Source of the DNA: Amphirosellinia nigrospora
Lineage: Eukaryota; Ascomycota; Sordariomycetes; Xylariales; Xylariaceae
DNA: 64,000 bases
Assembly (NCBI GenBank): GCA_004123355.1
Contig: SCHM01000002.1
Span: 1,674,001 to 1,738,000 of the forward strand
Reading direction: 5' to 3'
Shown here: positions 41,225 to 52,773 of the stretch, in pieces
How the letters are laid out: every line of letters begins with the position of its first letter
Position numbering within the stretch: position 1 is the first letter of the stretch
Notes under the pieces: generated by a model
The model's input: the letters and a program-made list of their open reading frames with translations, nothing else
What the model was told of the DNA's origin: nothing
The model's database searches: none
Translations under genes and position numbers: made by a program

Positions 41225-41299
41225 GGGAAATACCCCCTTTTCTCATTCAGTGATGATTGATAGTAGTTGAGTCATTCGCCAAAAACCCGACTGTTCATC

Positions 41300-42266
41300 A
41301 TGCTGTCATCCTTCGTTCTCGCGGCTGTCGCCCTAATCCCGGGAGCCCTCTCCTCCCCCAGCTCGGCGAGCGCTTCCATGCGGAAGACTCGAACGCCACG
41401 CTCGAGACCAGGCAAGGTTACTTCTGGTCGTACTGGTCTGAGGGCTCGGGCAACTGGAAGTGCAACAATGGCGCCGGAGGCACTTACACGGCCACCTGGT
41501 CTGGCAACAACGGCGGATTCGTCTGTGGCAAGGGTTGGAGTCCGGGCGGCAGCCGGTACGTGAGATATGAGAACAAAACATAATACCGAAAGCTTGATGC
41601 TGACATGGTATGATAGAACTGTGACGTATAGTGGTACTTACGAACCCAAGGGGCCAGGCTACCTCGCCCTCTATGGTTGGACAACCAACCCCCTGATAGA
41701 GTGAGCCGGTTCCTTGTTTCTTTGGTCGCTTTTAGTCGCGATAACTGACTCTGAACGTTTAGATACTACATCATGGACTCGCACGGAGATCTCGCACCTA
41801 ACGAGCCATGGACCGCAAAGGGCAACTTCACGATTGATGGCGAAGGCACTTATGCGGTCTACACTTCTACACGAGTGAACAAGCCATCCATCGTCGGCAC
41901 GGCCACCTTCCAACAATACTGGGTGAGTGAACCCAAGGGAAATTATTTTTTACAATAATTCCTACATCGAATTAGAGATCTTTTCTTAAGTGCATTCTAA
42001 CGTTGCCTTCCAGTCTGTACGTACGGAGACGAGGGTGGGCGGAGCAATTACCACTGGCAAACACTTCGATGCGTGGAAATCATTCGGCATGAATCTTGGA
42101 GGCCACAACTACAGTACGTAGCAACCTAACATCCAAGGGTTTAACTCCCCAGATATGTTCTATATTAATACTAAGCTGACTTGACATGTCTAGTGATTCT
42201 TGCAACTGAGGGTATACAAACGGTGCGAACGGGCCTAGCGGATCGTCCTCAATCAGCCTTAGCTGA
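41300..42266 (+). CDS. Secreted GH11 endo-1,4-beta-xylanase
   Basis: This enzyme cleaves the beta-1,4-xylan backbone outside the cell. A signal peptide ([20 protein letters not shown]) starts at 41,300. After a one-base shift at the C5 run 41,355-41,359 the mature enzyme follows: [27 protein letters not shown] and [11 protein letters not shown]. Introns are 41,556-41,616, 41,701-41,762, 41,923-42,013 and 42,114-42,193. The catalytic nucleophile is the Glu in PLIEYYI (split by intron 2), and the acid/base Glu is in [27 protein letters not shown] is the classic GH11 core. A second one-base shift at 42,210-42,212 restores a normal GH11 end, GSSSISLS with stop at 42,264-42,266. Without it the frame runs into a repeat. 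The total is about 230 residues, as usual. A divergent regulator lies 1.8 kb upstream and a TIR element starts 40 bases downstream. Confidence 0.85.
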
Positions 42267-42307
42267 GTTGGAACGTGATACCACCTCGGAACTCTGGGCT
42301 CTTGCTA

Positions 42308-42354
42308 AGTACCTTAGCGGGGGTCCTAGGGGCTTAACAAGGCTTGTACAAGGG
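42308..42354 (+). repeat. Left terminal inverted repeat (47 bp)
   Basis: Exact reverse complement of 43,163-43,209. Confidence 0.9.
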
Positions 42355-43162
42355 TTGCGGTTCAGCAAGCCCAGCTCGGTTTGCAAAGCACACATAGGCG
42401 ATTAGGCTTGTGCAAGGGCTACAAGCCTTGCAAAACCAGCAAGCCTTGCAGTCCTTGCAAGCCTTGCTAAGTGACCCCTATAACAGCGCTATAACCTAGC
42501 CACTAATACTACTATACAGTCACTATAAAAAGCTTAAAAATACTGGTTGAACCGCTGTATTGCACTACCTACTAACTAACCTACTACTGCCTACCTGTGC
42601 TTCCCCGAGTGCCCTATGCCTCCAGTACCCCTAAGTCTCCTACTGCCCGTTAGCTACTATCTAACTCATAGGCGCGCGCGCACACACACACACATACACA
42701 CACGTACCTTGGATACACGCACGCCGCGGGGCTGCACGAAGGTCTAAGTGATTGGCTAGCCGCAAGGGCCCCCCTGGTAGCCTTGATGATATGTGCAGTC
42801 AATTGGCTAGGCGTGTGGTGGCGTGGCCGAACGTAGGGGTGGTGGCGTGGGTGTATTGAAAAGTGTGATGTAAAAGGAATGGAGAAACGAGGTGTGTGTG
42901 GAGTGCAGAATTTCTTATATAGCCGGGCCCAGGGGCATACCTAGGTCCTCAGGGCTATTAGGGGGCATAGAGGGGGATAGAAGGCATAGGGGGTATAAGG
43001 GCTCGAGTTACTGAATAGCTCGCTATATTATGCTTCGAAGTATATATGTATATAAATTTATATAGGTAGGTACCTAGATCTAACAACCCTTGCAGATCCA
43101 GCAAGCCTTGCAGACTCAGCAACCCTTGCACAGGCCTTGCAGCCCTTGCGCAGGCCTTGTAG

Positions 43163-43209
43163 CCCTTGTACAAGCCTTGTTAAGCCCCTAGGACCCCCGC
43201 TAAGGTACT
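43163..43209 (-). repeat. Right terminal inverted repeat (47 bp)
   Basis: Exact reverse complement of 42,308-42,354. Confidence 0.9.
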
Positions 43210-44299
43210 GAAACGTGCGTCTGTAAATAGCAAGTTTCTAGCGTGTACCTAAAGCAGTGATCGATATAAATTCCTACTCACTGGCTACGATAATGGCTTG
43301 ATATTATGTAAATGTCATTGATAGCAACATATTAAACGGGATTACCGCTATGATCGAATTCGAATTCGAAGCAGCCCTACTCACATACTGAAAGTAAGTA
43401 CCGACAAGAAGCGTCAATTAGGTATTACGGAACATAAGTCATCTACCACGCTATGAGGCATAAGTTCATATTGCTGATAGTGAGATGCTTCTTCAATTTA
43501 ACATTGGGCTTACCTATACAAGCTTCTAAAACCGAACGACTCGAGCATCTCGTCAGCTGAGCCAGTGCGTGTCCAAGTCTCGTTAACGAGCCAATTTCTC
43601 AACAGGCGAAGGCCATCGGTATTGCGAGAAGAGGCGTAAGACACCTTCATTAACACGGCTCATCCAGCAGGACCCCTGCGATGTCTTAATCTCTAGGGAC
43701 CAACCATGTAATTAACCTAACAAGCCCCGATACTGCACTGTTTAGCATAGCAGTACATATCTTGATTTCGATATTGATCAGACGAGGGAAGATGGCTCAG
43801 TTTCGTCAGTACTACCTAGTCATTGTTTACTATCACAGCAGTCCATCACCTCCTTGAGCACTTCTGTGCAAGTGTATAGTAATTAAGGAGGCGAGGGCCA
43901 GTAGAGCCAGTATAAATCCTCCAAGCACATTAGGACAAATCTTCGGTCCTCACACTCGTGTGCCTTGCAGTTAACTGGGAGAGTGAAAGATATAACAGGG
44001 ATCTCCTTCCATCGTGACACATTCAGTGTACCCTAGCCCTAACAAACACGTTCGTCTTCAAATTTATCAAAGAACGGACCCTTGACGCCAAAACTCCGAT
44101 ACGATGCGGCCACCGGTTCCATTGCTGTAGCTCGATCCATACATAAGATAGGATCCTCTACCGAAACCTACAAGCCTTAATCCCGCCTTTTATTCCGTGG
44201 TATCTTCATCAAAGCACTGACGCCACACCGTAGGTCTAGTAGTATACACTGATTCGCGGCTCTGCCGAGTAAAGGAATGCCTATCGAAAGATCAGGCTA
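43210..44299. other. Intergenic, downstream of the TIR element and the kinase gene
   Basis: About 1.1 kb with no recognised gene. A short GAATTCGAATTCGAA palindrome lies near 43,355. The right end is the 3' region of the phosphofructokinase-2 gene. Confidence 0.5.
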
Positions 44300-46550
44300 T
44301 TAAGCATGTCGATCGACTGTTTTCTGGGGTTTGTAATCCGGAATCTCGTCGAACCATCCCGCCACTTCATTATATTTGTATGCGTGGAATTCGATACCGT
44401 AAGGCTTTGGTTCAATAGCGTAGACTACCCCGAGAGGCATGTCAAGGTCTGCAATATCATCCCTAGTTAGGTCCATGAAGTATGCCATGAGTACTCGACA
44501 GACAGATCGGTGACCGATAATGACGAGGTGATCCTTGATTCGCTCAATTTCACGGACCATGTCTCGAAGCCGACTAATCACTTGTAGATAACCTTCTCCT
44601 CCCACTCCAGGATAGACGTAGTGAAGCTTATCCATCTGGCGCTTAGTATATTCGTCGTTGTGATCACGAGCGATTTCGTCGTAGGTCAAGCCCTCAAATT
44701 TTCCTGCATTCAACTCGTTGAGCATTTCCCAATGTTTTACGTCGTAATCATCGTCAGCCTCAAAGTATTGTGCTGTTTGTGTGCTGCGTGTCAACATCGA
44801 CGTCCATACGCAAGTGTTTTTTTCCTCAAGCACCTCGCGGATTTCTGGATACGGCGGTGACTTGTCGCCGGGGAGGGGAGGGAAAGATGACTGTGCGATT
44901 CTATTATCTTGGCTAACCAGCCACTCTTTCCGTTTGTGCGTAATGAAATTGTATAGAACGCTGCTATAGATATGGCCACGCTCCGTCAGCTCTGAGTTTC
45001 CTCCAATTTTCCCGAGGTGATTGTCAATGGACTGGCCATGTCGTGTGATCCAGATCTGCCGGGGCGACAGATTGAAAGACGAGAGGTATGTAGCAATCCC
45101 CGTGCTAAGAAAACCTTCTAATCCGAAGTGGGTAAGCTTTTTACCAACATCGATCATCTACTTTGCTGTTAGTCATTGGGGATGGCGGGCAAGTGATAAA
45201 TCTCATACCTTGATGTATGGCATCCCATGGTCTTCTTCGTAATCGCCTAAAGGGACATAAGCACTTTCGTACGCCTTCACCCGCTCTTTGAAATCTGCCA
45301 AAGATTTGACGGGGTCTTTGTCCTTGTAATCAGGACCAGACAATTTAAGTCGCATATTTGCCTCTAAAAGCTACGATGTGTCAGCACGTCTCAACGCTTG
45401 TTAGGTCGAGCTTAACCATACCTCAGGATTCTTGCAAACACTCTCGATAAACAAGATTCCAAGTTTTGGCTCGCGAGCTTTGATATGATCAAAGACATGC
45501 TGTCGGCGTTCAATTGTGCTATTTGTCGCATCGAGAATACCGATCGAGCCACCACGGTTAAGCAGATAATCTAACAATTCGTCCAAGGTGTCAATCGCCA
45601 TTGATTCTCGTAGCTTAAAAGCCTCTGAGTTCTTTGGGTCAAAGAATTTGGCGGAATGATCGTTAGACAATGAACTCTCTTGGCTGAACGGTGGACGATC
45701 AGTTGTAGGTGAATCTAATGGTGGCTGTGCCCCATTCAGTAGGACGGTGGCAGCCTCTCTTGGTGCGTCCGTTGGGTTTCGGGTGCCCGGCTTGGTCGAG
45801 GGAGGCATGTGGGCCTTGATGCGGCGGCGATTACCTACGTTGAAGATATTCGTATTGTGCTGTTGCCAGGCTAGGTATCTACGGAGTTTCTTGGTGATGT
45901 AAGATTTGCCTCTGGCGGGAAGGCCGACCATAACTATGACTAGCTTTGAGGCGACGTCTCGGTCGGCGATTCTTCCATCAGGCGAGATGAGGGAACGGGT
46001 CATACCCGGGATGCTGAGTGTGGTCGCATGTGGCCGCACTCGCGGCGTCGTAGAGCCTGAGTTCTGCCTGATGGGTGGTCTGAAAGGCCTGGTGTTAGTA
46101 GCGGGACGATGCGGCCGAATCCTCGGCGGGGTTCTTGAATTACTTACATCCTAGGCGACGTGGGAGCTGTGGATGATATGCTCTTGGTATAGGGCGAGCC
46201 GTCCGTAGAAGGTGGTGCTCGCACTGGAAGGGGAGTATTGCTAGGAACATCGTTGATGGCGCGAAGCGCGTTGGCGAGAGAAGAGGGATTTGCCGAGGGG
46301 CCATAACTGCTGTGGGAAAGAGCAGGAGGAGGCATGTCATGGGGATCTAGGAGTGGAAACTGCGAAGTTGCCACGCTATCGCCATTTGAGGAGGTTGGGG
46401 TTGGTGGCGATGCGCTGCCATCTTTGGGCCCGCGAGAGTAGTCTCGGGCTCGGGGGCGTTGACGACCGGCGGCTGCGGCTGCTTGGGCAGAGACCGCGGG
46501 ATTGTAGGAGGACAGACATTCGAGGTTGCGACGAGTCGCCGATTAGCCAT
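44300..46550 (-). CDS. 6-phosphofructo-2-kinase/fructose-2,6-bisphosphatase
   Basis: It makes and degrades fructose-2,6-bisphosphate, the allosteric switch between glycolysis and gluconeogenesis. Exons on the minus strand are about 46,550-46,148, 46,088-45,422, 45,370-45,209 and 45,157-44,300, with introns of 51-59 nt. The kinase half has the Walker A loop VMVGLPARGKSYITKKL, ILDATNSTIERR, and an insertion of about 70 residues of low complexity that follows FNVGNRRR. The phosphatase half has ITRHGQSIDNHLGKIGGNS, LNELNAGKFEGLTYDEI and IIGHRSVCRVLMAYF. Both catalytic histidines and the Glu are present, so bisphosphatase activity is plausible, unlike yeast Pfk26. The N-terminal frame (SYNPAVSAQAAAAAGRQRPR...) lacks an ATG; the ATG at 46,550 joins it if one base is missing near 46,540. 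The start is therefore uncertain. Confidence 0.9.
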
Positions 46551-48630
46551 TGCCACTATGGCGAGGGTTGAGAGGCGCGACTGCTTGCGAGCGACGCGGA
46601 ATTCTGTGGCGATTGCGTGTGGTGTTAATACGGCTTGAAGTTGGCAGAAAACGGCGATGTGCCGATGATCGGGGGCCGACGATGGATTGGGGTTGTTGAT
46701 AAGCGCGATGTCTCGCAGGTGATGGTTGCGATTGTGGGATGATGAAGGTTGCAGGGGACCGAATGTGAGAAACAAAGTTTTACAGACCACGTCGGTAGTG
46801 AATGCCGTCCCGTGGTGGTGGTGAATACCGTCCTGCTGTGTATAGCGACGGGAGGGGACTAGCCGTCTAGGTTGAAGCAATAAAACCGTTAACTTACCAG
46901 CTTTGATGGTTGTGGTGGTTGTAGCGCGGTGCGTCGTGGTGCTGACGGGCCCTGCCACTGCAAGTGGAAGGGCCGGTTGCGCAACAAGTGGGCCGGAGGC
47001 TACTTTTGGATGAGGAGTCATGGCGCCCAGGGGTCTCGACAATGGGGCAATGGGGTTAGGTGAATAAGTGAGACCATTCACTCCTTCTTACTTGTACTTA
47101 GGTAGGCTGCTGATGACACAGTGCTTTCTTCTACCTCTGTACCCTTCCTTGGTTCAGGCGATTCTAGCGACTGCGGAGTGCAGACTCGATGGTACTATGT
47201 ATAAGTACGTGCAGTGCTGTGCTATGCTGCATCAACGGGTGGGGTGTGCAGCGAGGTCCACCTGTCCCATGGCAAGAGGTAAGCACGATGTACCGTTATA
47301 CCAGCTAACCGCGGTAGGGGTACTCATATAGTACTCACTCGGAGCGTCGTCTGCATGTGGTGGGGTTATTGCAGGGAATCCTGCCCGCCTGGGGCTCCCG
47401 GTGCTGCGTGCTGCACGAGGTCCTGCAGCTAGCGACCTTAGCTGCAGAAGAAGCGTACTGAATGTGCAGAAAGAGGCGTCGTGTGGTCTTTCGAGGGCCG
47501 ACCCGATAAGAGGCTCAGGGTATGCGTGTTTTCGGTACTGTATGGACCAGCCTGGCTGCTGTGGCCCAGTCTTCGGCCTGCTCAAGTTGCCGTTGCCGTA
47601 CTGCTTTAACTTTTATAGTCCCGACCACCTGGATCGGACGACGCATGCGAGGATAGGTGAGTACAAAAAAGAGCTGGTGCAACTTTAGTCTTCCGAGAAC
47701 CTGTGCCTGAGTAAAGAATAAGACACTGGTGCGTACGTCGAATGCTGTTCACGTCATTCTCTGTCCACTTTGCTGGGTCATCCAACTCGTAAAAGATGCA
47801 ACTGGGACGAGTCCCAAACAGACGTCGACCCTAGTTGGCTGTTGAATGGGCTGTTTCTTGGTCGTGTGTGGGCTCACGCTTATTCAAGGTCATTAGCACA
47901 AGGATCAATCCTCGCTAAAGCCCATCAACTTCATGTGAGGTCACTGGTGGTCCGGGCGTAATGAGTTTTGTGTGTGTTGGTGTTGAGGTGAAGGGACGGA
48001 GGTTAGTTATATTAGAAACGAGAAGGACCTCGGGGGACTAAGTTGTTGAGCTCGGAGAATTTAAGAACTCGCCCCTTGATTGTTGAAATGCCAGTCTAAT
48101 AGTTGAGGTAGAAAAGCGGTGCAGTAGACTTGACACGAGGCCCATAGCCGATGGAAACGCCCAGAGATGTATGTCTTGATTTAATATAGTATATACGGCG
48201 GACCGACAGCAGTGCTCTTGGCCGAGATGTTGTTTCGTCGGGTTGAGAGAATCCTGGCAACAGATTGGTAGTGGGTATTTGCGTACATGTAACCTGAGAG
48301 CAGCGCCCAGCCGACAATCAACTTGGCGACCGACTCAGGACTCAGACAGCGAGGCGAAGCCTCAAACATAAATACGTGTTCTAGGCACATTGCATGCAAA
48401 GAAGCCATGAGATGAGGCTTTTCTTGTCAAAGCCTGCAGCAGACCTCCCAGGATTCCAGCTCTGGGTTACAGATGCACCTAAGATTATTGACAGTTGACC
48501 AGGGCATGAATCAGTAAGCATTCCTGCTCTTATCAACTACGCAGTCTTGCCTCCCACCAATAACTTTTATCTACCTTGTTATTGGGAATTCCCTCGGCAC
48601 CCATTGAACAAAAGATGGTGCAACGCAGCC
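46551..48630. other. Upstream region of the kinase gene, no recognised gene
   Basis: Long C/T-biased leader-like sequence on the minus strand. A 244-codon minus-strand frame (46,347-47,081) is low in complexity and overlaps the kinase start in another frame; I treat it as a chance frame in the leader. GTAAGT and CAACCTAG at about 46,870-46,900 (minus) may mark a leader intron. The other frames of 70-117 codons are not recognised. Confidence 0.5.
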
Positions 48631-48638
48631 ACGGCATG

Positions 48639-48660
48639 CTACCTGTTCTACAACAGGTAG
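48639..48660. repeat. Perfect inverted repeat, 9-bp stem with 4-nt loop
   Basis: CTACCTGTT-CTAC-AACAGGTAG. It stands alone in intergenic DNA. It could be a hairpin or a dyad protein-binding site; nothing around it tells which. Confidence 0.7.
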
Positions 48661-50944
48661 GGGCAACTTCTTTCTTAGACTAAGGCCTATTCGGATAATC
48701 ATGTCCTGCTTGGCTGTGTTTCCCCTTGTGTTCTATTTTGCCTATCATCTTAGAGCCGCCTGGTGTGTCTGGGCAAATAGCTCCCTACAGCGCCGAGACG
48801 GTACAGTTGAAGCCGACGAGGCGGCACAGGGGGCTATATAAACCAGGCTTGGCTTCAGACATTTGGCAGATCCAAGTCATGCTGCGAAGTGCGTCATCTG
48901 CAATGATCTCCGCCTTCGCCGGTCTTCCCCAAACAAACCAAAGCCTAGATCCGACTCCGCAAATCGCGGTCTGAGGTCAGCGCACCCTATGTACGTGAGA
49001 GATTTGTTAGCAAGATAAGGTGGCTTTTGCTCTGTACCACATATCTCATCTTATCGATCAGCGCGCTATCCGGGGGTGAACAAGATGATGTTAATAGCTT
49101 CCATTAGTCGATACCCACTCTACAACTTGAAAGGTGATAACGACACATAGAACTTATGCAAATTACCAATACCACGATCACGCGACAAGGGGGAAAGATA
49201 ATATGTAGCGTATTCGGCATTGAATGGGGTTAGCCTCACTCCGCAAATCGCCCTGCGTGTAGTCCCCAACGTGTGGAGTGTCTGGGGAAATATGACCTCA
49301 CTACAGATTTGCTTGTTGAGAACTGTGACGAGAACGCATGGATGGTGGTTGGGTAAGAGAACATCACCCAATAACCAAACGTCGGCACACGTGGCTTGGC
49401 CCAATAGTGACATTCGACGGAACAAAGGCGTGGTCTCTGAGGGATTTCCGGGCGCTTGGAGAGTGAAACTTGAGATGGTGGCGGCATGTATTGAAGCAGC
49501 AACGCAAAGCTCCATGCGCCATTCCGTACGCCGCGATAAGCTTCGCTAATATTACCAAGTCATGTCTGAGATACCCCGCCTATGAGACTGCGTTAGGCTA
49601 GGACGGTAACCTGTGTTGACGAGCGACAATGAGGAACCACGAATCGGGATTTCTCCATCAAACAACCGTGTCAGCTTTGAGGCATTTCCTACTTTGATAG
49701 TCCGCATGCATGGATTCTGGCATGGATATGTTCCCAGTTGGGATTCGGGCTTGGCAGGGGTGTTTTGATTGCTCTTTTGATTCGGCGATTTGTTGCCTTT
49801 CGTCTCGGCTGCTAGGGGTCCGAAAGTCACCTGCTTGCCAAGCTAAGCTAAGTTCAAACTAACATATCTGCGCATACTGCACTAAGAGGGGTGTATCTAC
49901 GCGGGAATTACCTTTTCCATTAGTTACTAAAAGTCTAAACTATCAAGTGGAAAAGGGCAGAATGAGCTATACCACTGCTAATAGACGCACTGTTAAATGT
50001 GTACCTAGATCTTGTCTTTCGAATTACCTAAGTTTGTATATGCAGGGTCACCGAGAGTTCAGCTTTCTGGTTGGCCAGTTCAAGCAGTGTTGCTTTTAAC
50101 ACAAACCTTGGAACTTACCAGCATTCAATTATAGTAGCTTACGTACGTAATGTGTGTCATTTACTTAGTACCTTAGGTAGTCTCCCTCCCACAGAGCTTA
50201 TGATTACATATACCACCGTATGCATAAGTAAATAGCGACTTAGAGAAGCCGTTACAGGCAGGATACTATGTAAGGCACTTGGAATACAGTTATCTCGCAT
50301 TGAATAGAACAATATGAGTTCTAATTATGTAAATTGAGAATAGGTAGGTAGTAGAAGTATAATAAGACATGAAGTCATCTTTGCTTTAATTCACGGGTCG
50401 CTAAGTAGGTACCTAAGGTATAAATACCTACATGACGTGGGGAAAAGTGAGGCTCGGTTTAGAATTTCTTATCGATATGCCCCTCATTGGCCGAGGAAAT
50501 TCTGGCTGGGCGGTACCTATTATTAGGACACAGCAGGGTAGGTAAGTTTTAAGGGTACATCATCAAACTACCTACCTTGATCTTGAACTCCCATGGTCTT
50601 TACGTCTTTACATCTTTACAAGTTGCTTATTGTTGGAATTGCCTGTCTTATAACTGACATTGTCTGTGTAATAGCACCTCCTCGATCCTTCCTAGCAGCT
50701 ACTTATATGTAACTTTGAAACTGCCAGCTACAAGCTTCTCTGCTGTAGCAACTGCGATGGAAATATCCAACCGGCGCCCTAGCAACCACTCGTTGCGCTT
50801 TTAACGAGTTGAATCAATCTCTCCAGCAAATTAATTACAGTAGGTAGGTAGATACAGACACAAGGTGCCCAGGGCAGCCTCACTTTCAACAACCTCCTAA
50901 AGTTTTCCACACACTGCATGCGCCTTCCGTACCCCAGGGAATGA
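48661..50944. other. Intergenic, no recognised gene
   Basis: About 2.3 kb. A TATA-like CTATATAAACC lies at about 48,833-48,843. Overlapping opposite-strand frames of 109-131 codons at 49,120-49,549 resemble no family I know. Many GTAGGTAGGTAC-type words occur, common in fungal intergenic DNA. Confidence 0.45.
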
Positions 50945-51274
50945 ATGTATCGAGCCTCCTCCCTGTCGCAGGTTCCATGTAGGCACAATTCTTCTCTTCT
51001 CTTTTCCCGATCTTGTACTAGCCTCCATCACCTACCCACCCACTGCAACATGCTCGGAACGCTCAGCGTAGCTAGACAACATTCGGCATCTCGTTTTGTT
51101 CTGCGTTCTCTACTTTGCAAGCTTGCATCTCCCTCGTTTGCCTTTGGCAGAGCACTCGGCAACACCTCCATTTTATTCAACTCCCACTCTTTTGCCTCCT
51201 GGTCGTCGGCACGTGCCACATCTCATTTCCTCCGACTTAACGCCTTGTGTGCTTGCTGCAGGTATCCGCTATGA
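50945..51274 (+). other. Upstream open reading frame abutting the Tad3 start
   Basis: A 109-codon frame whose TGA overlaps the Tad3 ATG (ATGA at 51,271-51,274). Its internal Met at 51,050 begins a stretch rich in Arg, Ser and Leu without acidic residues (MLGTLSVARQHSASRFVLRS), resembling a mitochondrial presequence. It could be a regulatory upstream frame, or part of it may be a 5'-leader intron ending at TTGCTGCAG (51,260). Coding is not established. Confidence 0.3.
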
Positions 51275-52773
51275 GCGATTCCATGAAGGAAGTCGTCGAG
51301 ACGCTCGATCCCGTCTCGAGACGGCTCATTCCTGCGAATATTGATTCTGGAACTTTGGTGCCTCTCAAAACTACGCTCGAGCTGCGAGACAATCTTACCC
51401 TTGGCCTCGCCTACATCACCCGGGCTCCCACGCGCTATACCAATGATATTGTGACGTAAGTTCTTTGCGTACAATACTTAATCTATGTCGCTATTTCATA
51501 CCGAGCGTTCACTGACCCCTTGCCTACTAGGATTGCTCGGGCCCTGGCCGGTGACGATGCGGCTAAGAACCTTCCTCACCTGCGCCGGTGTTCCAAGCCT
51601 GTCGATCTCCCCCCTCACCTCAAATCGCAATTCATGAACGAGGGCAATGGAAGAGCGATTCATACGGGGAAGTCCAATTGGCTATACATCCTGCTAGGTC
51701 CGAAGGATGAGCTGCCCTACGACGAACTATTGAGGGGTCTTGCCTCTGTTGATGGCATTAGAGATGACATCTTCATCGGTATCATTCCAGTTCCTCTGCT
51801 GGCTCCCACATCCCAAGTCCAGGCCAACTTATGGTCGCAGCAATTTTGGCAGACCGTATACAGGAAGAATAACCCACTCGGTCCTCATCCAAGTAACATT
51901 TGTCGAACTACTTCCGTTGTCGCTCGCGACGCTTCCGTTTGGATGACTTTGGCCCATCAGGTAGCAAGGAAGTCGCGCGATGCTGGGCTGGGAGAACCTA
52001 TTGGTGCAGTGATTATCAAACGCACCACCCCTGGGAAGTTCGACCCTGCTAAGAATGCGACTTCCAAATCCGAACGCTCGAACTCGACGACAGAACCTAA
52101 CCTGAGCGACATGCCTGAGAATACTACTAGTCAAGATTGCCGCGAACTCGTGAATAATGATACCATTGACGATGCTATAGGGTCAGACACGTCAGGACCC
52201 GAAGTTGAAGCCAAGGAAACCACTCAGATCGTTGCCCTTGCTGGAGATGCTCGCTGGTATCAACAGGAAAAAGTTGGGCGCACCGGAAACCCCATGGGAC
52301 ATGCAGCTCTTCGAGCTATCAGCATGGTGGCACAAAAGCTAGTCAGAACTGAGAACAGACCCGAAAACAAACCAGCTATTATGGAATTCGAGGCTTTCCA
52401 AGACGGTCCCTTACTCAATGATGAGCAACTCGTTTTCAATGCCGAACACCCGTGTCCCGATGGATACCTATGTCACGATCTCGAGCTATACCTTACTCAT
52501 GAGCCTTGCATCATGTGCGCCATGGCCATCTTGCACTCGCGTATGGGCCGTATTGTCTTTCGCCATCGTATGCCACTAACGGGCGGCATGAGCTCAGAGG
52601 ACCGTGGCTACGATACCTGTGGTAATCCCATCACATGTGAAAACGGCCCATGTGGCGGCGGCCGCGGCCTTGGACTACACTGGCGCAAGGAGCTGAACTG
52701 GAGTATGCTGGGGTGGGAATGGGAGACAGATACTGTTGAGCGTCTCACCGTTGATCCTCACCTGCATGCATGA
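51271..52773 (+). CDS. tRNA-specific adenosine deaminase subunit Tad3 (ADAT3)
   Basis: Together with Tad2 this protein converts A34 to inosine at the wobble position of several tRNAs. Exon 1 is 51,271-51,455 and exon 2 is 51,531-52,773, with an intron of 75 nt bearing a CTGAC branch. The product is 475 residues with no frameshift. The deaminase zinc site is visible: NPMGHAALRAI carries the His but lacks the catalytic Glu of the HAE motif, and THEPCIMCAMAILHSR carries the two Cys. Loss of the Glu is the known mark of the structural subunit Tad3 as opposed to the catalytic Tad2. A low-complexity Ser/Thr/Asp segment (about residues 235-300) precedes the domain. The C-terminus NWSMLGWEWE resembles the RYRLH...LNHRFEVF region of relatives. 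Confidence 0.9.

Larger units (their letters stand above)
39445..41299. other. Intergenic between divergent regulator and xylanase
   Basis: About 1.8 kb with an (AT)n run near 40,012-40,028. A 106-codon minus-strand frame at 40,788-41,108 is not recognised. The right end is the xylanase promoter. Confidence 0.5.
42308..43209. mobile_element. Non-autonomous TIR element (MITE-like), 902 bp
   Basis: Perfect 47-bp terminal inverted repeats lie at 42,308-42,354 and 43,163-43,209 (outer bases AGTACCTTAGCGGGGG). Inside each terminus are subterminal clusters of CCTTGCA/GCAAGG words, directly and inverted (42,355-42,480 and 43,080-43,160). A GC/CA dinucleotide repeat sits near 42,674-42,707. No transposase frame is present, so it would depend on an enzyme encoded elsewhere. 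The composition is normal and the termini are identical, so it has escaped RIP. I could not find a convincing target duplication at these ends. Confidence 0.8.

Noticed and set aside
42272-43217. AACGTG as target duplication of the TIR element
   Set aside because: The copies lie 30 bases outside the left TIR but 2 bases outside the right TIR, so they do not bracket the element symmetrically.
46347-47081. 244-codon minus-strand frame
   Set aside because: Low complexity, overlapping the kinase N-terminus in a different frame that is much more protein-like.
47232-47585. 117-codon minus-strand frame
   Set aside because: Not recognised; lies in leader/promoter-like sequence of the kinase gene.
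49120-49549. Overlapping 109- and 131-codon frames on opposite strands
   Set aside because: Neither resembles a known protein, and a mirrored pair of this size is common by chance in GC-balanced DNA.
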